DNA from: Vibrio tapetis subsp. quintayensis | Lineage (GTDB): Bacteria; Pseudomonadota; Gammaproteobacteria; Enterobacterales; Vibrionaceae | Assembly: GCF_030409945.1 (NCBI RefSeq) | Contig: NZ_JAUFQV010000026.1 | Span: forward strand, 372,001-436,000 | Length of the DNA stretch: 64,000 nucleotides | Direction of reading: 5' to 3' | In this document: piece after piece, positions 43,108-52,868 of the stretch | Layout of the letters: each line of letters starts with the position of its first letter | Position numbering within the stretch: the first letter of the stretch is position 1 | The notes under the pieces: model-generated | Database searches by the model: none | The model's input: the letters and a program-made list of their open reading frames with translations, nothing else | What the model was told of the DNA's origin: nothing | Program-made: the position numbers and the translations under genes

Positions 43108-43138
43108 AATCCCACGTCTAGTCAACGTGGGATTTTTT
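43108..43138 (+). terminator. rho-independent terminator
   Basis: AATCCCACGT and ACGTGGGATT form a perfect 10-bp stem with a 7-base loop, followed by T6. It lies 230 bases after the GGGtGRT gene and may terminate that operon or a small transcript in between. Confidence 0.85.
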
Positions 43139-43414
43139 ATTATCTCACTTAACTTGATTCCTAAAAGAGCGCTCAGCCTTAGTGCGGCTTTGTCTAAGAA
43201 ATTATTTAGGTAATCTATAATTGATGCAAAGCACTTTCTTTTAGAAACGAGTAAAGTACAAAGAGAGGTTTCTGATGAATCCACTATTGAATCATCCCCG
43301 AATCGTTTGACGCGATGTGTTCTGAGCGTGAACATATCGCCACTGTTACTGTCAGTTCATTAATTGGCATAACGTTCCGTGGCAAAAGTTTAAATCTATA
43401 CAGAGAATCTTGTC
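43139..43414. other. non-coding gap before the CatB-like gene
   Basis: A minus-strand frame exists here (43102-43335), but it runs through the terminator at 43108 and shows no recognisable domain or ribosome binding site. I see nothing else that can be supported. Confidence 0.3.
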
Positions 43415-44053
43415 ATGAAAGAAAAACATTGGTCTAAATTCCAGTTACTGCATGAAGTGGTAACGAACGAAAACATCACCGTTAAAGGTAAACACAGTTA
43501 CTACAGTGATTGCTGGGACAACGGGTTCGAAGAGTCGGTGGTTCGCTATCTTCATGGAGATAAAATAAGCCGCGAGTGGGAACCAAGATGGGAGATCGAC
43601 AAACTCCATATTGGTGATTACGTCTGTATTGGTGCAGAGGTCGTCATCCTCATGGGAGGTAACCATACTCACCGAGCGGATTGGTTTTGTTTATACCCAT
43701 TTATGGATGTGATCGACCAAGCGTACGTTTCTAAAGGCGATACGCACATACATGATGGCGCTTGGCTAGGAATGCGAGCGATGATCATGCCGGGCGTTAC
43801 TATTGGTGAGGGAGCGATCATAGCGGCAAACAGCGTGGTTACAAAAGACGTTGCGCCTTATAGTATCGTTGGTGGAAGCCCTGCAAAGCTGGTCAAGCAC
43901 CGTTTTGATGAAGAGACAGTACAACAGCTGCTTTCGATGAATATCTATGATTGGCCCGAGGCCAAATTTGAAGCGTTAAAACCTTACTTGTGTGATTCGA
44001 ATTTGAGTCAATTAGCCAGTGCAGTAGAAGCCTACGATCAGGTTGCTAAGTAA
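43415..44053 (+). CDS. CatB-like xenobiotic O-acetyltransferase
   Basis: The 212-residue protein has the left-handed beta-helix hexapeptide pattern (I-G-D-Y-V-C-I-G-A-E-V, A-W-L-G-M-R-A-M-I-M-P-G-V-T-I-G-E-G-A-I-I-A-A). The N-terminus H-S-Y-Y-S-D and M-G-G-N-H-T-H-R-A-D-W, with the catalytic His, correspond to the same parts of CatB/Vat enzymes. The C-terminus I-V-G-G-S-P-A-K-L-V-K-H-R-F also matches. CatB proteins acetylate chloramphenicol and Vat proteins streptogramins, but many chromosomal vibrio copies have undefined roles. The start has no strong Shine-Dalgarno; GAGA lies 10 bases upstream. Confidence 0.82.
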   Translation: MKEKHWSKFQLLHEVVTNENITVKGKHSYYSDCWDNGFEESVVRYLHGDKISREWEPRWEIDKLHIGDYVCIGAEVVILMGGNHTHRADWFCLYPFMDVIDQAYVSKGDTHIHDGAWLGMRAMIMPGVTIGEGAIIAANSVVTKDVAPYSIVGGSPAKLVKHRFDEETVQQLLSMNIYDWPEAKFEALKPYLCDSNLSQLASAVEAYDQVAK

Positions 44054-44060
44054 CCATTTT

Positions 44061-44094
44061 AAAACCATGGTGGCTAGTGTCACCATGGTTTTTT
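44061..44094. terminator. bidirectional terminator
   Basis: AAAACCATGGTG and CACCATGGTTTT form a perfect 12-bp stem with an 8-base loop between the convergent CatB-like and LysR genes. Flanking A and T runs allow both directions. Confidence 0.88.
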
Positions 44095-44112
44095 ACATCA
44101 TTATTGTTTCGC

Positions 44113-44991
44113 TTAACCTTTGGGTGCTAGCTCATTTAACAAGAAGCGCATCACTGGACCTTGCTGTGCGTTCGCTTTCCAAATGAGGTCGATAACGCTG
44201 TGCATATTGGTTTTTTTAAACTCAGGGTTGAACTCAATCAAAGTACCGAGCGCGAGTTTTTCCAAAGACATCTGTTTAGGTAAAAATGCCCAGCCAATTC
44301 CTTGCTCTACTAGGCGAACCATGTCGTCTTGATCGGATGCAGTCCAAATATCTTGAGAAATTTTCCCTGTCGCACTTAATAGCGGGTTAATCATCATGCT
44401 GTCACAAGCTATTTGTCTTTTTGATATCAAGGTTTCGTTGTCAACTTCGTCCAAATCGGCGAGTTCTGAGTCTGGGCTACAAACACAAATCCACTCTACT
44501 TGCTCTATGGCGATGAACTCCAGATTATCGGGTATGCCTTTATGAGTAATATGTAGCCCGAGATTTACCTCTTCACTGAGTAACAAGCTGGTTATTTGTT
44601 CGTTGTTATATTTCGCTATGTGTATTTGAGTATAAGGAAACTGCTGAGCCAGCTTTTCCAAAGTCGAATCAATCACATCAAATGGCACCAACGGGTCGAT
44701 CGCTATTTTAAGTTCGCCCTCCACCTCATTCACAACTTCTTGAGCGTAGCTTTGAATTCGTTCCGCTTGACGTATTAATACCTTGGCTTGGGCATACAAA
44801 CGCTCCCCCTGCGGTGTTAAGTTCGGGTATTTGGTACTTCTATCAAACAACGTAACACCGAGATCCAGTTCCAGATTGTTAACTCCGATACTGACCGAGC
44901 TTTGGCTTTTGCCAAGGTGCCGTGCGGCAGCAGAAAAAGAGCCTTTTTCGGCAGCTGCAACAAATGCAGCCAATTGATCCATGTTGAGCAT
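44113..44991 (-). CDS. LysR-family transcriptional regulator
   Basis: The 292-residue protein has the LysR helix-turn-helix at the N-terminus (F-V-A-A-A-E-K-G-S-F-S-A-A-A-R-H-L-G-K-S), then L-F-D-R-S-T and L-T-P-Q-G-E-R-L-Y, and a type-2 periplasmic-binding-like effector domain. A second ATG three codons in (44982) is equally possible. It is divergent from the outer-membrane protein gene at 45093, separated by about 100 bases, so it may control that gene. The effector is unknown. Confidence 0.88.
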   Translation of the reverse strand: MLNMDQLAAFVAAAEKGSFSAAARHLGKSQSSVSIGVNNLELDLGVTLFDRSTKYPNLTPQGERLYAQAKVLIRQAERIQSYAQEVVNEVEGELKIAIDPLVPFDVIDSTLEKLAQQFPYTQIHIAKYNNEQITSLLLSEEVNLGLHITHKGIPDNLEFIAIEQVEWICVCSPDSELADLDEVDNETLISKRQIACDSMMINPLLSATGKISQDIWTASDQDDMVRLVEQGIGWAFLPKQMSLEKLALGTLIEFNPEFKKTNMHSVIDLIWKANAQQGPVMRFLLNELAPKG

Positions 44992-45092
44992 TGGTCCACC
45001 TATTCGATAACCCGTTAGATACTAATTCGATCTATTAAAGCTCATTTGTGATGATTAAGCCATACAAGATATCCATGAAAGAGAGCATTATT

Positions 45093-45797
45093 ATGAAAAA
45101 GACACTTCTAGCAGTACTTATCTGTGCGACAAGCGCAACAACAATGGCACAGGAAGCGCCTAAAGAAGACATCAATTATGGAGATCCAACAGCAAGCTTT
45201 AGCACCGTTGGTGTGAGTGGTACCGACCGTGCAGGGCAAGTGAACATGATGTACGGAGCTGGCTCTAACATTTTTTCGTTTGACCTTGGTTATGATGCGA
45301 AAGTTAAAAATGTCGAAGACCGACTTAACTACCGTGGCCGCTATTTTCACGTAACTGATGGCCTAGGTTACTCGGTTGACGTGCTGGGCGGTGTGAATAA
45401 CACGACGGTACTTGGTGGCTTGATATACAAAATGCCAGTTTCTGATAATGTAACCGTATTCCCTATTTTATCAGCGGGTTACTCTGCTACTAAAGATGGA
45501 AAAGACAAGCTTGGCATGGCGAAAGACAGCGGCTTAGCACAAGCGGGTGTGTATGCGATGTATGCGTTTGATGATGGACACTGGTTATATGCCAACCCTA
45601 AAACAACCTATCATGTAGAGGGTAAGCAATTTGTAAATCAGATTGAAGTAGGTGGTGGTTTGATGACGTCAGCGGTGACTTCTGTTGGTTTCAAATTGGA
45701 ACACACAACAGAAATTAAGAAAACGTCTAACAACAGCTTAGATAAAGATCAAAAAGCCGACACGGTAGCTTGGTTGCAGGCTAACTACTACTTCTAA
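45093..45797 (+). CDS. outer-membrane beta-barrel protein
   Basis: The 234-residue protein has a signal peptide ending T-T-M-A-Q. The rest is rich in alternating hydrophobic and polar residues and ends in Y-Y-F, the C-terminal signature of outer-membrane barrels. The ATG at 45093 (GAGAG 9 bases upstream) starts the signal peptide; an ATG at 45048 adds 15 unlikely residues. I do not recognise a specific family. A LysR gene is divergent upstream. Confidence 0.7.
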   Translation: MKKTLLAVLICATSATTMAQEAPKEDINYGDPTASFSTVGVSGTDRAGQVNMMYGAGSNIFSFDLGYDAKVKNVEDRLNYRGRYFHVTDGLGYSVDVLGGVNNTTVLGGLIYKMPVSDNVTVFPILSAGYSATKDGKDKLGMAKDSGLAQAGVYAMYAFDDGHWLYANPKTTYHVEGKQFVNQIEVGGGLMTSAVTSVGFKLEHTTEIKKTSNNSLDKDQKADTVAWLQANYYF

Positions 45798-45821
45798 GTA
45801 AGCACGATACCTTTGAAAGTA

Positions 45822-45854
45822 AAAAATCCCAGCAAATAACGTGCTGGGATTTTT
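45822..45854. terminator. terminator after the outer-membrane protein gene
   Basis: AAAAATCCCAGCA and TGCTGGGATTTTT form a perfect 13-bp stem with a 7-base loop. It lies between convergent genes and can act in both directions. Confidence 0.9.
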
Positions 45855-45885
45855 ACTTCTTGCTTATTATTCTGGCCTTTAGCTC

Positions 45886-47016
45886 TTAATGATCTAAGTA
45901 CAAGTAGTTCTGCCAACTTTTCATTCTAATTAATACTTTACGCATGATAGAAACATGAGTGAAGCTATCAGAATAAATAGCGATTTCGGCATTGCTACCC
46001 ATTGGTAAATGGTACTCAGACAAATCATCGGTGATGCGAAGTTTTACCATAGCGCGCCCATTACTGCGCAACGCGCTTGTGGTAAGCAAACTACCTGACG
46101 CTTGTATTTGCCCCTCACCAATCGCAGGAATCACTTCTACGATTTCACCAGTAAACACTCGGCCAGGTAGTGCTCTGAACAAAAACTCGGCTTGGAAACC
46201 AGGTTGTAATCGTTGCAGAGAGTTTTGACGAAAAGCGCCCACGTAGAACTTGTCTTCAGTGTGAACAAATGTCATTACTGGACGAAGTGGGATGGGTACC
46301 GCCATCATTCCTGGACGGAGTGCAAGTTGAGTGACGTATCCGTCTGTTGGTGCTTTAACAACGGTTTCGTCAAAGTTAAATTGAGCTTGTTCCAGCTCAG
46401 CTTTTCTTTGGGCAACCGTGGTGTTTTCACCATCAATTTCAGAAGTAAATGCCAGTTCCGCTTGTTTGGTATTAGCGATGGCCGCTTCCAAACTGGCTTG
46501 AGCTGCTTTATAAGCTTGACGACGAGTATCCACTTGTTGCTCGGTAAACGCGCCTTTGGCGAAGCCTTTTTCGTATCTTGCAAACTCTCGTTTGACTTTA
46601 TCTCTGTCCGCTTCCGCTTTAATGGAACCCGCTTGAGCTTCTTTGTACTCAGATTCGAGTGTTAAAGCATCTTGTTGCGCAGCAGCCAACGCGGCTTTTT
46701 TACGGATCAACTCAGCCTTGAATGGCGTTGGGTCGATCTTGAATAAAACATCGCCTTTATTCATTGGCGTATTCGCCTGAGCATTTACCTCGATAACCTT
46801 GCCCTTAACGCTTGGGACAATTGGTGTCGTTGTATAGTATTGACCGCCAAGTTGCGTAAATGGGTGATTATAGTTCATCAGCAGAATAAGCGTACCAATA
46901 AGAACGACACCGCCAAGAACTGCAGTTGGGACTGTCCACTTGTTTAGTGGGATCTTGAAAATCTTAAAAATAGCGATGCACATCGCGGCATAGGTGAGAA
47001 TCAGCAGTAAATCCAT
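45886..47016 (-). CDS. yiaV: HlyD-family membrane fusion protein (YiaV-like)
   Basis: The 376-residue protein has two hydrophobic segments at the N-terminus, a lipoyl-like half (P-S-V-K-G-K-V-I-E-V-N), a long coiled-coil hairpin (about 95-210) and the second half V-K-A-P-T-D-G-Y-V-T. This is the EmrA/YibH/YiaV arrangement of periplasmic adaptor proteins. The start overlaps the stop of the upstream DUF3302 gene by one base (TAATG), the same pair as E. coli yiaW-yiaV. No pump or outer-membrane partner is adjacent, so the transported substance is unknown. Confidence 0.82.
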   Translation of the reverse strand: MDLLLILTYAAMCIAIFKIFKIPLNKWTVPTAVLGGVVLIGTLILLMNYNHPFTQLGGQYYTTTPIVPSVKGKVIEVNAQANTPMNKGDVLFKIDPTPFKAELIRKKAALAAAQQDALTLESEYKEAQAGSIKAEADRDKVKREFARYEKGFAKGAFTEQQVDTRRQAYKAAQASLEAAIANTKQAELAFTSEIDGENTTVAQRKAELEQAQFNFDETVVKAPTDGYVTQLALRPGMMAVPIPLRPVMTFVHTEDKFYVGAFRQNSLQRLQPGFQAEFLFRALPGRVFTGEIVEVIPAIGEGQIQASGSLLTTSALRSNGRAMVKLRITDDLSEYHLPMGSNAEIAIYSDSFTHVSIMRKVLIRMKSWQNYLYLDH

Positions 47017-47411
47017 TATTTCTCTCCTTCTGATGTGCTCGGAGCATCAACGGCCGGGGAGTTGATTGGCTGAGCCTTGGTTGACTGTAAATTTTGCACT
47101 TGTTCTTCCAAGCTTTTAACTTGGTCAATTAATACGTCCACTCGGTGATGAATATCGTGTTGCTCTTCTTCCAATTTGTGAAAGCCCCAGCCACGCTCTT
47201 TGCGCCAAAGGGTTGCCCAAATCCAAAGGAATGGCCAAATAGTATGTAATGTGAATAAGCTTACCCAACCGGAAACGTGGATGGCATCTTGATGAGGGTG
47301 GTTGCGTTCTTTTGCTATCTCGTAAGGGATGTCGTGAATGACAATGATGCCGTAGAAAATAACGAGGGCAACAAAGATCAGAAGCACAAGGGCAAAGTAA
47401 TCTAAAAACAT
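47016..47411 (-). CDS. yiaW: DUF3302 inner-membrane protein (YiaW-like)
   Basis: This is a 131-residue protein with two membrane helices (about 5-25 and 48-66), the conserved H-D-I-P-Y-E-I-A-K-x-R-N-H-P-H-Q-D-A-I and W-x-S-L-F-T-L-H-T-I-W-P-F-L-W-I-W-A, and a coiled-coil tail. It is the standard partner of the YiaV-type adaptor encoded immediately downstream. The function of the family is not known. Confidence 0.82.
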   Translation of the reverse strand: MFLDYFALVLLIFVALVIFYGIIVIHDIPYEIAKERNHPHQDAIHVSGWVSLFTLHTIWPFLWIWATLWRKERGWGFHKLEEEQHDIHHRVDVLIDQVKSLEEQVQNLQSTKAQPINSPAVDAPSTSEGEK

Positions 47412-47591
47412 AATCGATCCTTGATTTATTATGGTTAATGATAGATTAGCAATACTTTATCTATTTGAAAAATAATAATTTACATGCATGTTGATTAATT
47501 GGTTTTTGTCGGTTTCTATATCCGATTTAACAACGGACTCTCTTGATTAACTTTGTCACGCTTTATACAGTGAGGAAAAAGTGAGGTTACG

Positions 47592-48476
47592 ATGTATATA
47601 GGTGAGTTAGCTGCGGTATCGGCGGCAATAGTGTGGGCAGTAGCAACCTGGATTTATAGCCAGTTTAGTCATCAGTTTTCTGCGCTGCAGCTTAATATTG
47701 TTAAAGGCACGGTCGCGTCGGCAATGATGCTGTTGGTGATGCCATTTATGCCAATGCCTACGATGGCGATTGGCTCTGACCACTTAATGATCTTGGCTAT
47801 CTCTGGTGTCATCGGCATTGCGATTGGCGATAGTGCCTACTTTGCAGCCCTTAAACGTATAGGTGCGAATAAAACACTGTTACTAGAATCTCTCGCACCT
47901 CCTTTGTCTGGTGTTTTGGCTCTAATTGCCCTTGGGTCTAGCTTGAGCATACAAAGCTGGCTTGGTGTCTTGATCACAACACTGGCCGTGACGTTTGTTA
48001 TGTTTAAACCCGACACGACGGGGGAGAAAACCTCGGCATCGGGTATTGGCTTTGGCTTGTTAGCCAGCGTATGCCAAGCTACGGGTGTTGTTATTTCTCA
48101 TTACGCTTTGGTGGCAGGTGATGTGCCACCACTTTTGGGGGCGCTGATTCGTTTAGCCGTTGGCGTTTTCGCAGTGATGATTTGCATTAATTTTCTTGAG
48201 AAAAAGCCATATCCCACGTTGATCCGTAACGCCAGAAGCTTAACCAAAAGAGCTCGGTATGTTTTGCTGGCTGCTATTTTCGTTGGCACCTTTTTGGCGT
48301 TATGGTTACAACAAATCGCACTTAAGCATGCCAATCCAGCCGTTGCTCAGACTCTCATTGCAACAAGTCCGCTCTTTATTTTGTTTATCTATTATTGGAA
48401 AGGTGAACCGATAGGGAAAAGTGCAGTATTAGGCACGCTAGCAGCGATCGGTGGTATCTCGTTGTTCTTCCTTTAA
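47592..48476 (+). CDS. EamA-family (DMT) transporter
   Basis: The 294-residue protein has ten hydrophobic helices in two EamA repeats. The first repeat has G-D-S-A-Y-F-A-A-L-K-R-I-G-A-N; the second ends in A-N-P-A-V-A-Q-T-L-I-A-T-S-P-L-F, where DMT exporters have their substrate region. It probably exports a metabolite such as an amino acid; the substrate cannot be told. It stands alone. Confidence 0.85.
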   Translation: MYIGELAAVSAAIVWAVATWIYSQFSHQFSALQLNIVKGTVASAMMLLVMPFMPMPTMAIGSDHLMILAISGVIGIAIGDSAYFAALKRIGANKTLLLESLAPPLSGVLALIALGSSLSIQSWLGVLITTLAVTFVMFKPDTTGEKTSASGIGFGLLASVCQATGVVISHYALVAGDVPPLLGALIRLAVGVFAVMICINFLEKKPYPTLIRNARSLTKRARYVLLAAIFVGTFLALWLQQIALKHANPAVAQTLIATSPLFILFIYYWKGEPIGKSAVLGTLAAIGGISLFFL

Positions 48477-48608
48477 TCATCAGAGTAAGTTTAATCCTTG
48501 TTAAAGAATTTGACTGAACTTACAGTATTTGGAGTAACAATTTGTTAACATTATTTCGAAAGTTCCACATGAGTTACGGATGACAAAAATAATAAAAAGG
48601 AGTGCAAA

Positions 48609-49052
48609 ATGACAAAAGAAGAGTTTGAAACAATGTTTCCCTGTATCACCGATATCAAAGTCGCGTGGGGAGAAATGGATGCGTTAAATCATGTCAATAA
48701 CGCGGTCTATTTTCGATATTTTGAAATCGCGAGGTTAGAGTATTTTAACCGAGTTCAGTTAATGGAATCGATGTACGCGACCAATATTGGGCCAGTGCTT
48801 GGTTCAACTAACGCGAAATACTTCCTGCCAGTCACTTATCCAGATACTTTGCATATTGGCACAAAAGTCGTCAATATTGCCGATGATCGCTTCGATATGG
48901 AATATCAAGTGTTTAGCTCGAAGCAAGGGAAAGTGGTCACTAAAGGTGAAGCGCAAGTTGTGATGTTTGACTTTACGACTCACCAAAAAGCGCAACTATC
49001 CACCACGTTAAAACAAGAAATGTCAGAGATGGAACTAATGTCGCTTTCTTGA
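48609..49052 (+). CDS. acyl-CoA thioesterase of the 4HBT family
   Basis: The 147-residue hot-dog-fold protein has the 4-hydroxybenzoyl-CoA thioesterase signature V-A-W-G-E-M-D-A-L-N-H-V-N-N-A-V-Y-F-R-Y-F-E, in which the Asp/His of D-x-x-x-H-V-N is used for catalysis. The ribosome binding site AAAAGGAG precedes the ATG. It belongs with the YbgC/FadM-like group. No linked gene suggests its acyl substrate. Confidence 0.85.
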   Translation: MTKEEFETMFPCITDIKVAWGEMDALNHVNNAVYFRYFEIARLEYFNRVQLMESMYATNIGPVLGSTNAKYFLPVTYPDTLHIGTKVVNIADDRFDMEYQVFSSKQGKVVTKGEAQVVMFDFTTHQKAQLSTTLKQEMSEMELMSLS

Positions 49053-49453
49053 TGCCACTAGATAATTTCAGTAATACCCCAGCCAAGTCGCCGCGGTCTT
49101 TTTTGTAAAAAAACACGTTAATTAATTTGGCAGTGCGAATGCTGCCATTTTGATTTTATTATCAGCTTAATTTCCATTCTGTCGTTAACCCTAACCTTCA
49201 AATGGTCTTACTCAGACCCCTTGCTCTCTATAGAGTCTCTGCTTTCCGCCACTCGTCATATTTGGCTCACAGTCTTGTCATTATTAACATTACTTAGTGT
49301 GTGGTGCTGCTTAATTAGGTGATTTATTAGCGAAATATCTGCATGCATATCGAAGATTGTTTCTTGAACATATCGGAATAAGAACCTAGCTTTATTAACA
49401 TTGATGCAACAATCGTGTATTGAGCAGGGAGCGATCATGGGAGGGAACACCTT
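49053..49453. other. intergenic region before the cytochrome oxidase cluster
   Basis: About 400 bases without a credible gene. It should contain the promoter of the oxidase cluster. A small palindrome CTCTATAGAG lies near 49229. No confident promoter or operator could be assigned. Confidence 0.35.
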
Positions 49454-50587
49454 TTGAGAAGATCAGGATCTTTATGGCTATTGGCTGCATGTTTTTCTCC
49501 AGCGGGTTGGAGCGAAAGCCAGTTCAATATGACCAAAGGTGTCACTCAAATAAGTGCTCAAGTTTACGAACTGCACATGTTGATATTTTATATTTGCGTG
49601 GCAATAGCGGTTATTGTGTTTGGCGTAATGTTTTATTCAATTCTTAAGCACCGAAAATCTCAAGGTGCTGTCGCTGCAAACTTTCATGAAAGCACCAAGG
49701 TCGAGATCATCTGGACCGTCATTCCTATCATTATTCTTATTGCTATGGCAATTCCTGCGACAACCACACTTATTGCGATGGAAGATACCAGCAAATCCGA
49801 TATTACCGTTAAGGTGACAGGGTCACAGTGGAAGTGGCACTACAGCTATTTTGGTGAGGATGTGGAGTTCTACAGTTTCATGAGCACCAGTTCAAAGCAG
49901 ATTGAAGGGGAGGAAGTAAAAGGTGCTCACTACTTGCTGGAAGTGGATAACCCGTTAGTCGTGCCCATTAATCGAAAGATCCGTTTCCTATTTACTTCTG
50001 ACGATGTGATCCACTCATGGTGGGTGCCGGACTTCGCGGTTAAAAAAGACACCGTTCCCGGTTTTATTAACGAGTCGTGGACCAAAATAGACAAGCCAGG
50101 AGTGTATCGCGGCCAGTGCGCTGAGTTGTGCGGTCGCAATCACGGTTTCATGCCAATCGTGGTGCATGCGATGGAAGAAAAAGAGTTTGATGTATGGCTG
50201 GCCGAACAAAAAGTACTTGCACAAGCAACAAAATTGGCAGAACAACAGGCACTAGCGAGCACTCGTAGCATGGAAGAGTTAATGACCTTGGGCGAGAAAG
50301 TCTACCTTGATCGTTGTAGCGTGTGTCATCAACCAACAGGTGCTGGTCTCGCTGGTGTATTCCCCGCATTAAAAGACAGCCCTGTGGCCCTAGGGGACGT
50401 CACGACACACATTGATGTTGTCGCAAATGGCGTAGCGGGCACGGCGATGCAAGCCTTTGCAGATCAATTGAGTGAGGAAGAAATCGCCGCCGTTGTCACC
50501 TACGAGCGTAATGCCTGGGGTAACAATACCAACGACGTGGTGCAAGCATCGGACGTTAATCAACTAGGTGTTAAGGAAGCGCAATGA
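49454..50587 (+). CDS. coxB: cytochrome c oxidase subunit II with fused cytochrome c domain
   Basis: The 377-residue protein starts with TTG after a strong GGAGGGA. A signal sequence and two membrane helices are followed by the cupredoxin domain. The CuA ligands are seen in [12 protein letters not shown], with Cys 222 and Cys 226. A C-terminal cytochrome c domain has C-S-V-C-H (Cys 288, Cys 291, His 292), so this is a caa3-type subunit that can take electrons directly from cytochrome c. The gene overlaps coxA by four bases. Confidence 0.95.
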   Translation: MRRSGSLWLLAACFSPAGWSESQFNMTKGVTQISAQVYELHMLIFYICVAIAVIVFGVMFYSILKHRKSQGAVAANFHESTKVEIIWTVIPIIILIAMAIPATTTLIAMEDTSKSDITVKVTGSQWKWHYSYFGEDVEFYSFMSTSSKQIEGEEVKGAHYLLEVDNPLVVPINRKIRFLFTSDDVIHSWWVPDFAVKKDTVPGFINESWTKIDKPGVYRGQCAELCGRNHGFMPIVVHAMEEKEFDVWLAEQKVLAQATKLAEQQALASTRSMEELMTLGEKVYLDRCSVCHQPTGAGLAGVFPALKDSPVALGDVTTHIDVVANGVAGTAMQAFADQLSEEEIAAVVTYERNAWGNNTNDVVQASDVNQLGVKEAQ

Positions 50588-52221
50588 GTGAGACTAATGA
50601 GAATTTAACTAACCAAAGCGCAGATCCTAGTTACGGAGGCGAACAAAATGCCGAGCATGATCATGAGGTTCACCATGGCGCGCCAAAGGGATTAGGGCGC
50701 TGGCTCTATTCAACGAATCATAAAGACATTGGCACGCTTTATCTCTGGTTTAGCTTCTGCATGTTTTTGACGGGTGGTTTCTTCGCGATGCTCATTCGTG
50801 TGGAGCTGTTTCAGCCGGGCTTACAATTTCTCGAACCCAACTTGTTTAATCAGATGACCACCATGCATGGCTTGATCATGGTGTTTGGTGCGGTAATGCC
50901 TGCCTTTGTTGGTTTAGCGAATTGGATGATCCCGCTGATGATCGGCGCGCCTGATATGGCACTGCCACGAATGAACAATCTGAGCTTTTGGATTCTGCCA
51001 TTCGCATTTTTAATTCTTCTCAGTTCATTATTCATGGAAGGTGGTGGCCCGAATTTTGGGTGGACGTTCTACGCACCGCTATCAACCACTTACGCTCCAG
51101 ACAGTACGGCTTTGTTTGTGTTTAGCGTCCATATCATGGGGATCAGCTCGATCATGGGCGCAATTAACGTGATTGTAACCATATTCAATATGCGTGCTCC
51201 CGGTATGACCTTAATGAAAATGCCAATGTTCGTTTGGACGTGGCTCATTACCGCATTTTTGCTTATCGCCGTGATGCCTGTTTTGGCCGGGGCAGTGACC
51301 ATGATTTTGACGGATAAGTACTTTGGCACCAGCTTCTTTGATGCCGCAGGTGGGGGGGATCCTGTGATGTTCCAGCACATTTTCTGGTTCTTTGGCCACC
51401 CAGAAGTGTACATCATGATATTACCGTCGTTTGGCATCATCTCAGCCATTGTGCCTGCGTTCAGCGGTAAGAAGTTGTTTGGTTATCATTCCATGGTGTA
51501 CGCAACGTGCAGTATCGCTCTGCTGTCATTTTTGGTTTGGGCACATCACATGTTTACCACAGGTATGCCGGTGTTTGCCGAGCTATTCTTTATGTATTGC
51601 ACCATGTTGATCTCTGTTCCAACCGGGGTGAAAGTCTTTAATTGGGTCGCGACTATGTGGCGAGGTTCATTAACGTTTGAAACGCCCATGTTGTTCGCCA
51701 TCGCCTTTATTGTTCTGTTCACGATAGGTGGTTTTTCCGGGTTAATGTTGGCGATCGTCCCGGCTGATTTTCAGTACCACGATACATATTTCGTGGTGGC
51801 CCATTTTCACTATGTTCTGGTGTCTGGCGCTGTATTTTCCATTATGGCTGCTGCCTACTATTGGCTGCCGAAGTGGACGGGGCATATGTATGACCAACGT
51901 TTGAGTTTGTGGCATTTCTGGTGTTCGGTCATATCTGTCAATATTCTGTTTTTCCCGATGCACTTCTTAGGCTTGGCTGGTATGCCAAGACGAATTCCCG
52001 ATTACGCGATTCAGTTTGCTGATGTAAACCAAATTGTTTCTATTGGCGGGTTTGCTTTTGGTTTATCACAGCTAATCTTCCTTTGGTTAGTGATTAAGTG
52101 CGTGCGCGGTGGTGAGAAAGCACCGGCGAAAGTTTGGCAAGGTGCTGAGGGATTAGAGTGGACGGTAGCAAGTCCTGCGCCACATCATACGTTTGAAACG
52201 CCTCCGAAAATTGAGAGTTAG
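50584..52221 (+). CDS. coxA: cytochrome c oxidase subunit I
   Basis: The 545-residue protein has twelve membrane helices. Heme and copper ligands lie in T-M-H-G-L-I-M (heme a), W-F-F-G-H-P-E-V-Y (CuB His and cross-linked Tyr), H-H-M-F-T and H-F-H-Y-V-L (heme a3/heme a). It carries out oxygen reduction and proton pumping in the inner membrane. An Asp/His-rich N-terminal tail of about 35 residues precedes the conserved part. Confidence 0.97.
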   Translation: MSETNENLTNQSADPSYGGEQNAEHDHEVHHGAPKGLGRWLYSTNHKDIGTLYLWFSFCMFLTGGFFAMLIRVELFQPGLQFLEPNLFNQMTTMHGLIMVFGAVMPAFVGLANWMIPLMIGAPDMALPRMNNLSFWILPFAFLILLSSLFMEGGGPNFGWTFYAPLSTTYAPDSTALFVFSVHIMGISSIMGAINVIVTIFNMRAPGMTLMKMPMFVWTWLITAFLLIAVMPVLAGAVTMILTDKYFGTSFFDAAGGGDPVMFQHIFWFFGHPEVYIMILPSFGIISAIVPAFSGKKLFGYHSMVYATCSIALLSFLVWAHHMFTTGMPVFAELFFMYCTMLISVPTGVKVFNWVATMWRGSLTFETPMLFAIAFIVLFTIGGFSGLMLAIVPADFQYHDTYFVVAHFHYVLVSGAVFSIMAAAYYWLPKWTGHMYDQRLSLWHFWCSVISVNILFFPMHFLGLAGMPRRIPDYAIQFADVNQIVSIGGFAFGLSQLIFLWLVIKCVRGGEKAPAKVWQGAEGLEWTVASPAPHHTFETPPKIES

Positions 52222-52229
52222 GAGCACTT

Positions 52230-52868
52230 ATGAGTGATGTTAATGAAGCGAACAAAGCATTGACTAAATGGCTGTTATTGGCCGTTGTGGGTATGTTTGG
52301 CTTTGGTTATGCGCTTGTGCCTTTGTACGACATCATGTGTGAGCAATTGGGGATTAACGGCAAAACGAACAGTAATGCGGTGGAATCTCCAACGGGAATG
52401 CAGGTAGATAAAAGCCGTTTAATCAAAGTGCAGTTCATCGCTCAAGTTGATTCGCAAATTCCGTGGGATTTTGGCCCTATCGAGTCTGAAATGTTCGTGC
52501 ATCCGGGGGAAGTGATTCAAACCGCCTATCATGCGTTCAATACGGCTTCTAACGATCTAACAGGGCAAGCAGTACCTTCGGTTTCACCGGGTTTAGCTGC
52601 GAGTTACTTTAATAAAATCGAGTGCTTTTGCTTTAACAAACAGCCTTTAGCTGGCAAAAGTGCGGCAGAGCTTCCTGTTATCTTTTATATCGAGCCTGAT
52701 ATTCCAGAGAGCATCCATACCCTGACGCTTTCTTACACTCTTTTTCAATTCAAAGAAAACACCAACGCAGAACCGACAGAGTCTGTATCAAATCATATCG
52801 CAAGAGATAAATTGGCTTATCAAGCTCTAACGCCAGAGCATGCGCAAGAGCAAGGAGCGTCACAATGA
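52230..52868 (+). CDS. ctaG: cytochrome oxidase copper chaperone CtaG/Cox11
   Basis: The 212-residue protein has one N-terminal membrane helix followed by a periplasmic domain with the copper-binding K-I-E-C-F-C-F. It inserts CuB into subunit I. It starts 8 bases after coxA, with AGGAG upstream, and overlaps coxC by four bases, the usual order in these clusters. Confidence 0.93.
   Translation: MSDVNEANKALTKWLLLAVVGMFGFGYALVPLYDIMCEQLGINGKTNSNAVESPTGMQVDKSRLIKVQFIAQVDSQIPWDFGPIESEMFVHPGEVIQTAYHAFNTASNDLTGQAVPSVSPGLAASYFNKIECFCFNKQPLAGKSAAELPVIFYIEPDIPESIHTLTLSYTLFQFKENTNAEPTESVSNHIARDKLAYQALTPEHAQEQGASQ

Noticed and set aside
43102..43335. 77-residue minus-strand frame as a gene
   Set aside because: It runs through a strong terminator hairpin, has no good ribosome binding site and no recognisable domain.
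38616..44053. Acquired chloramphenicol-resistance island
   Set aside because: No integrase, attC sites, insertion sequences or shared operon; both fold families have common chromosomal members with other roles.
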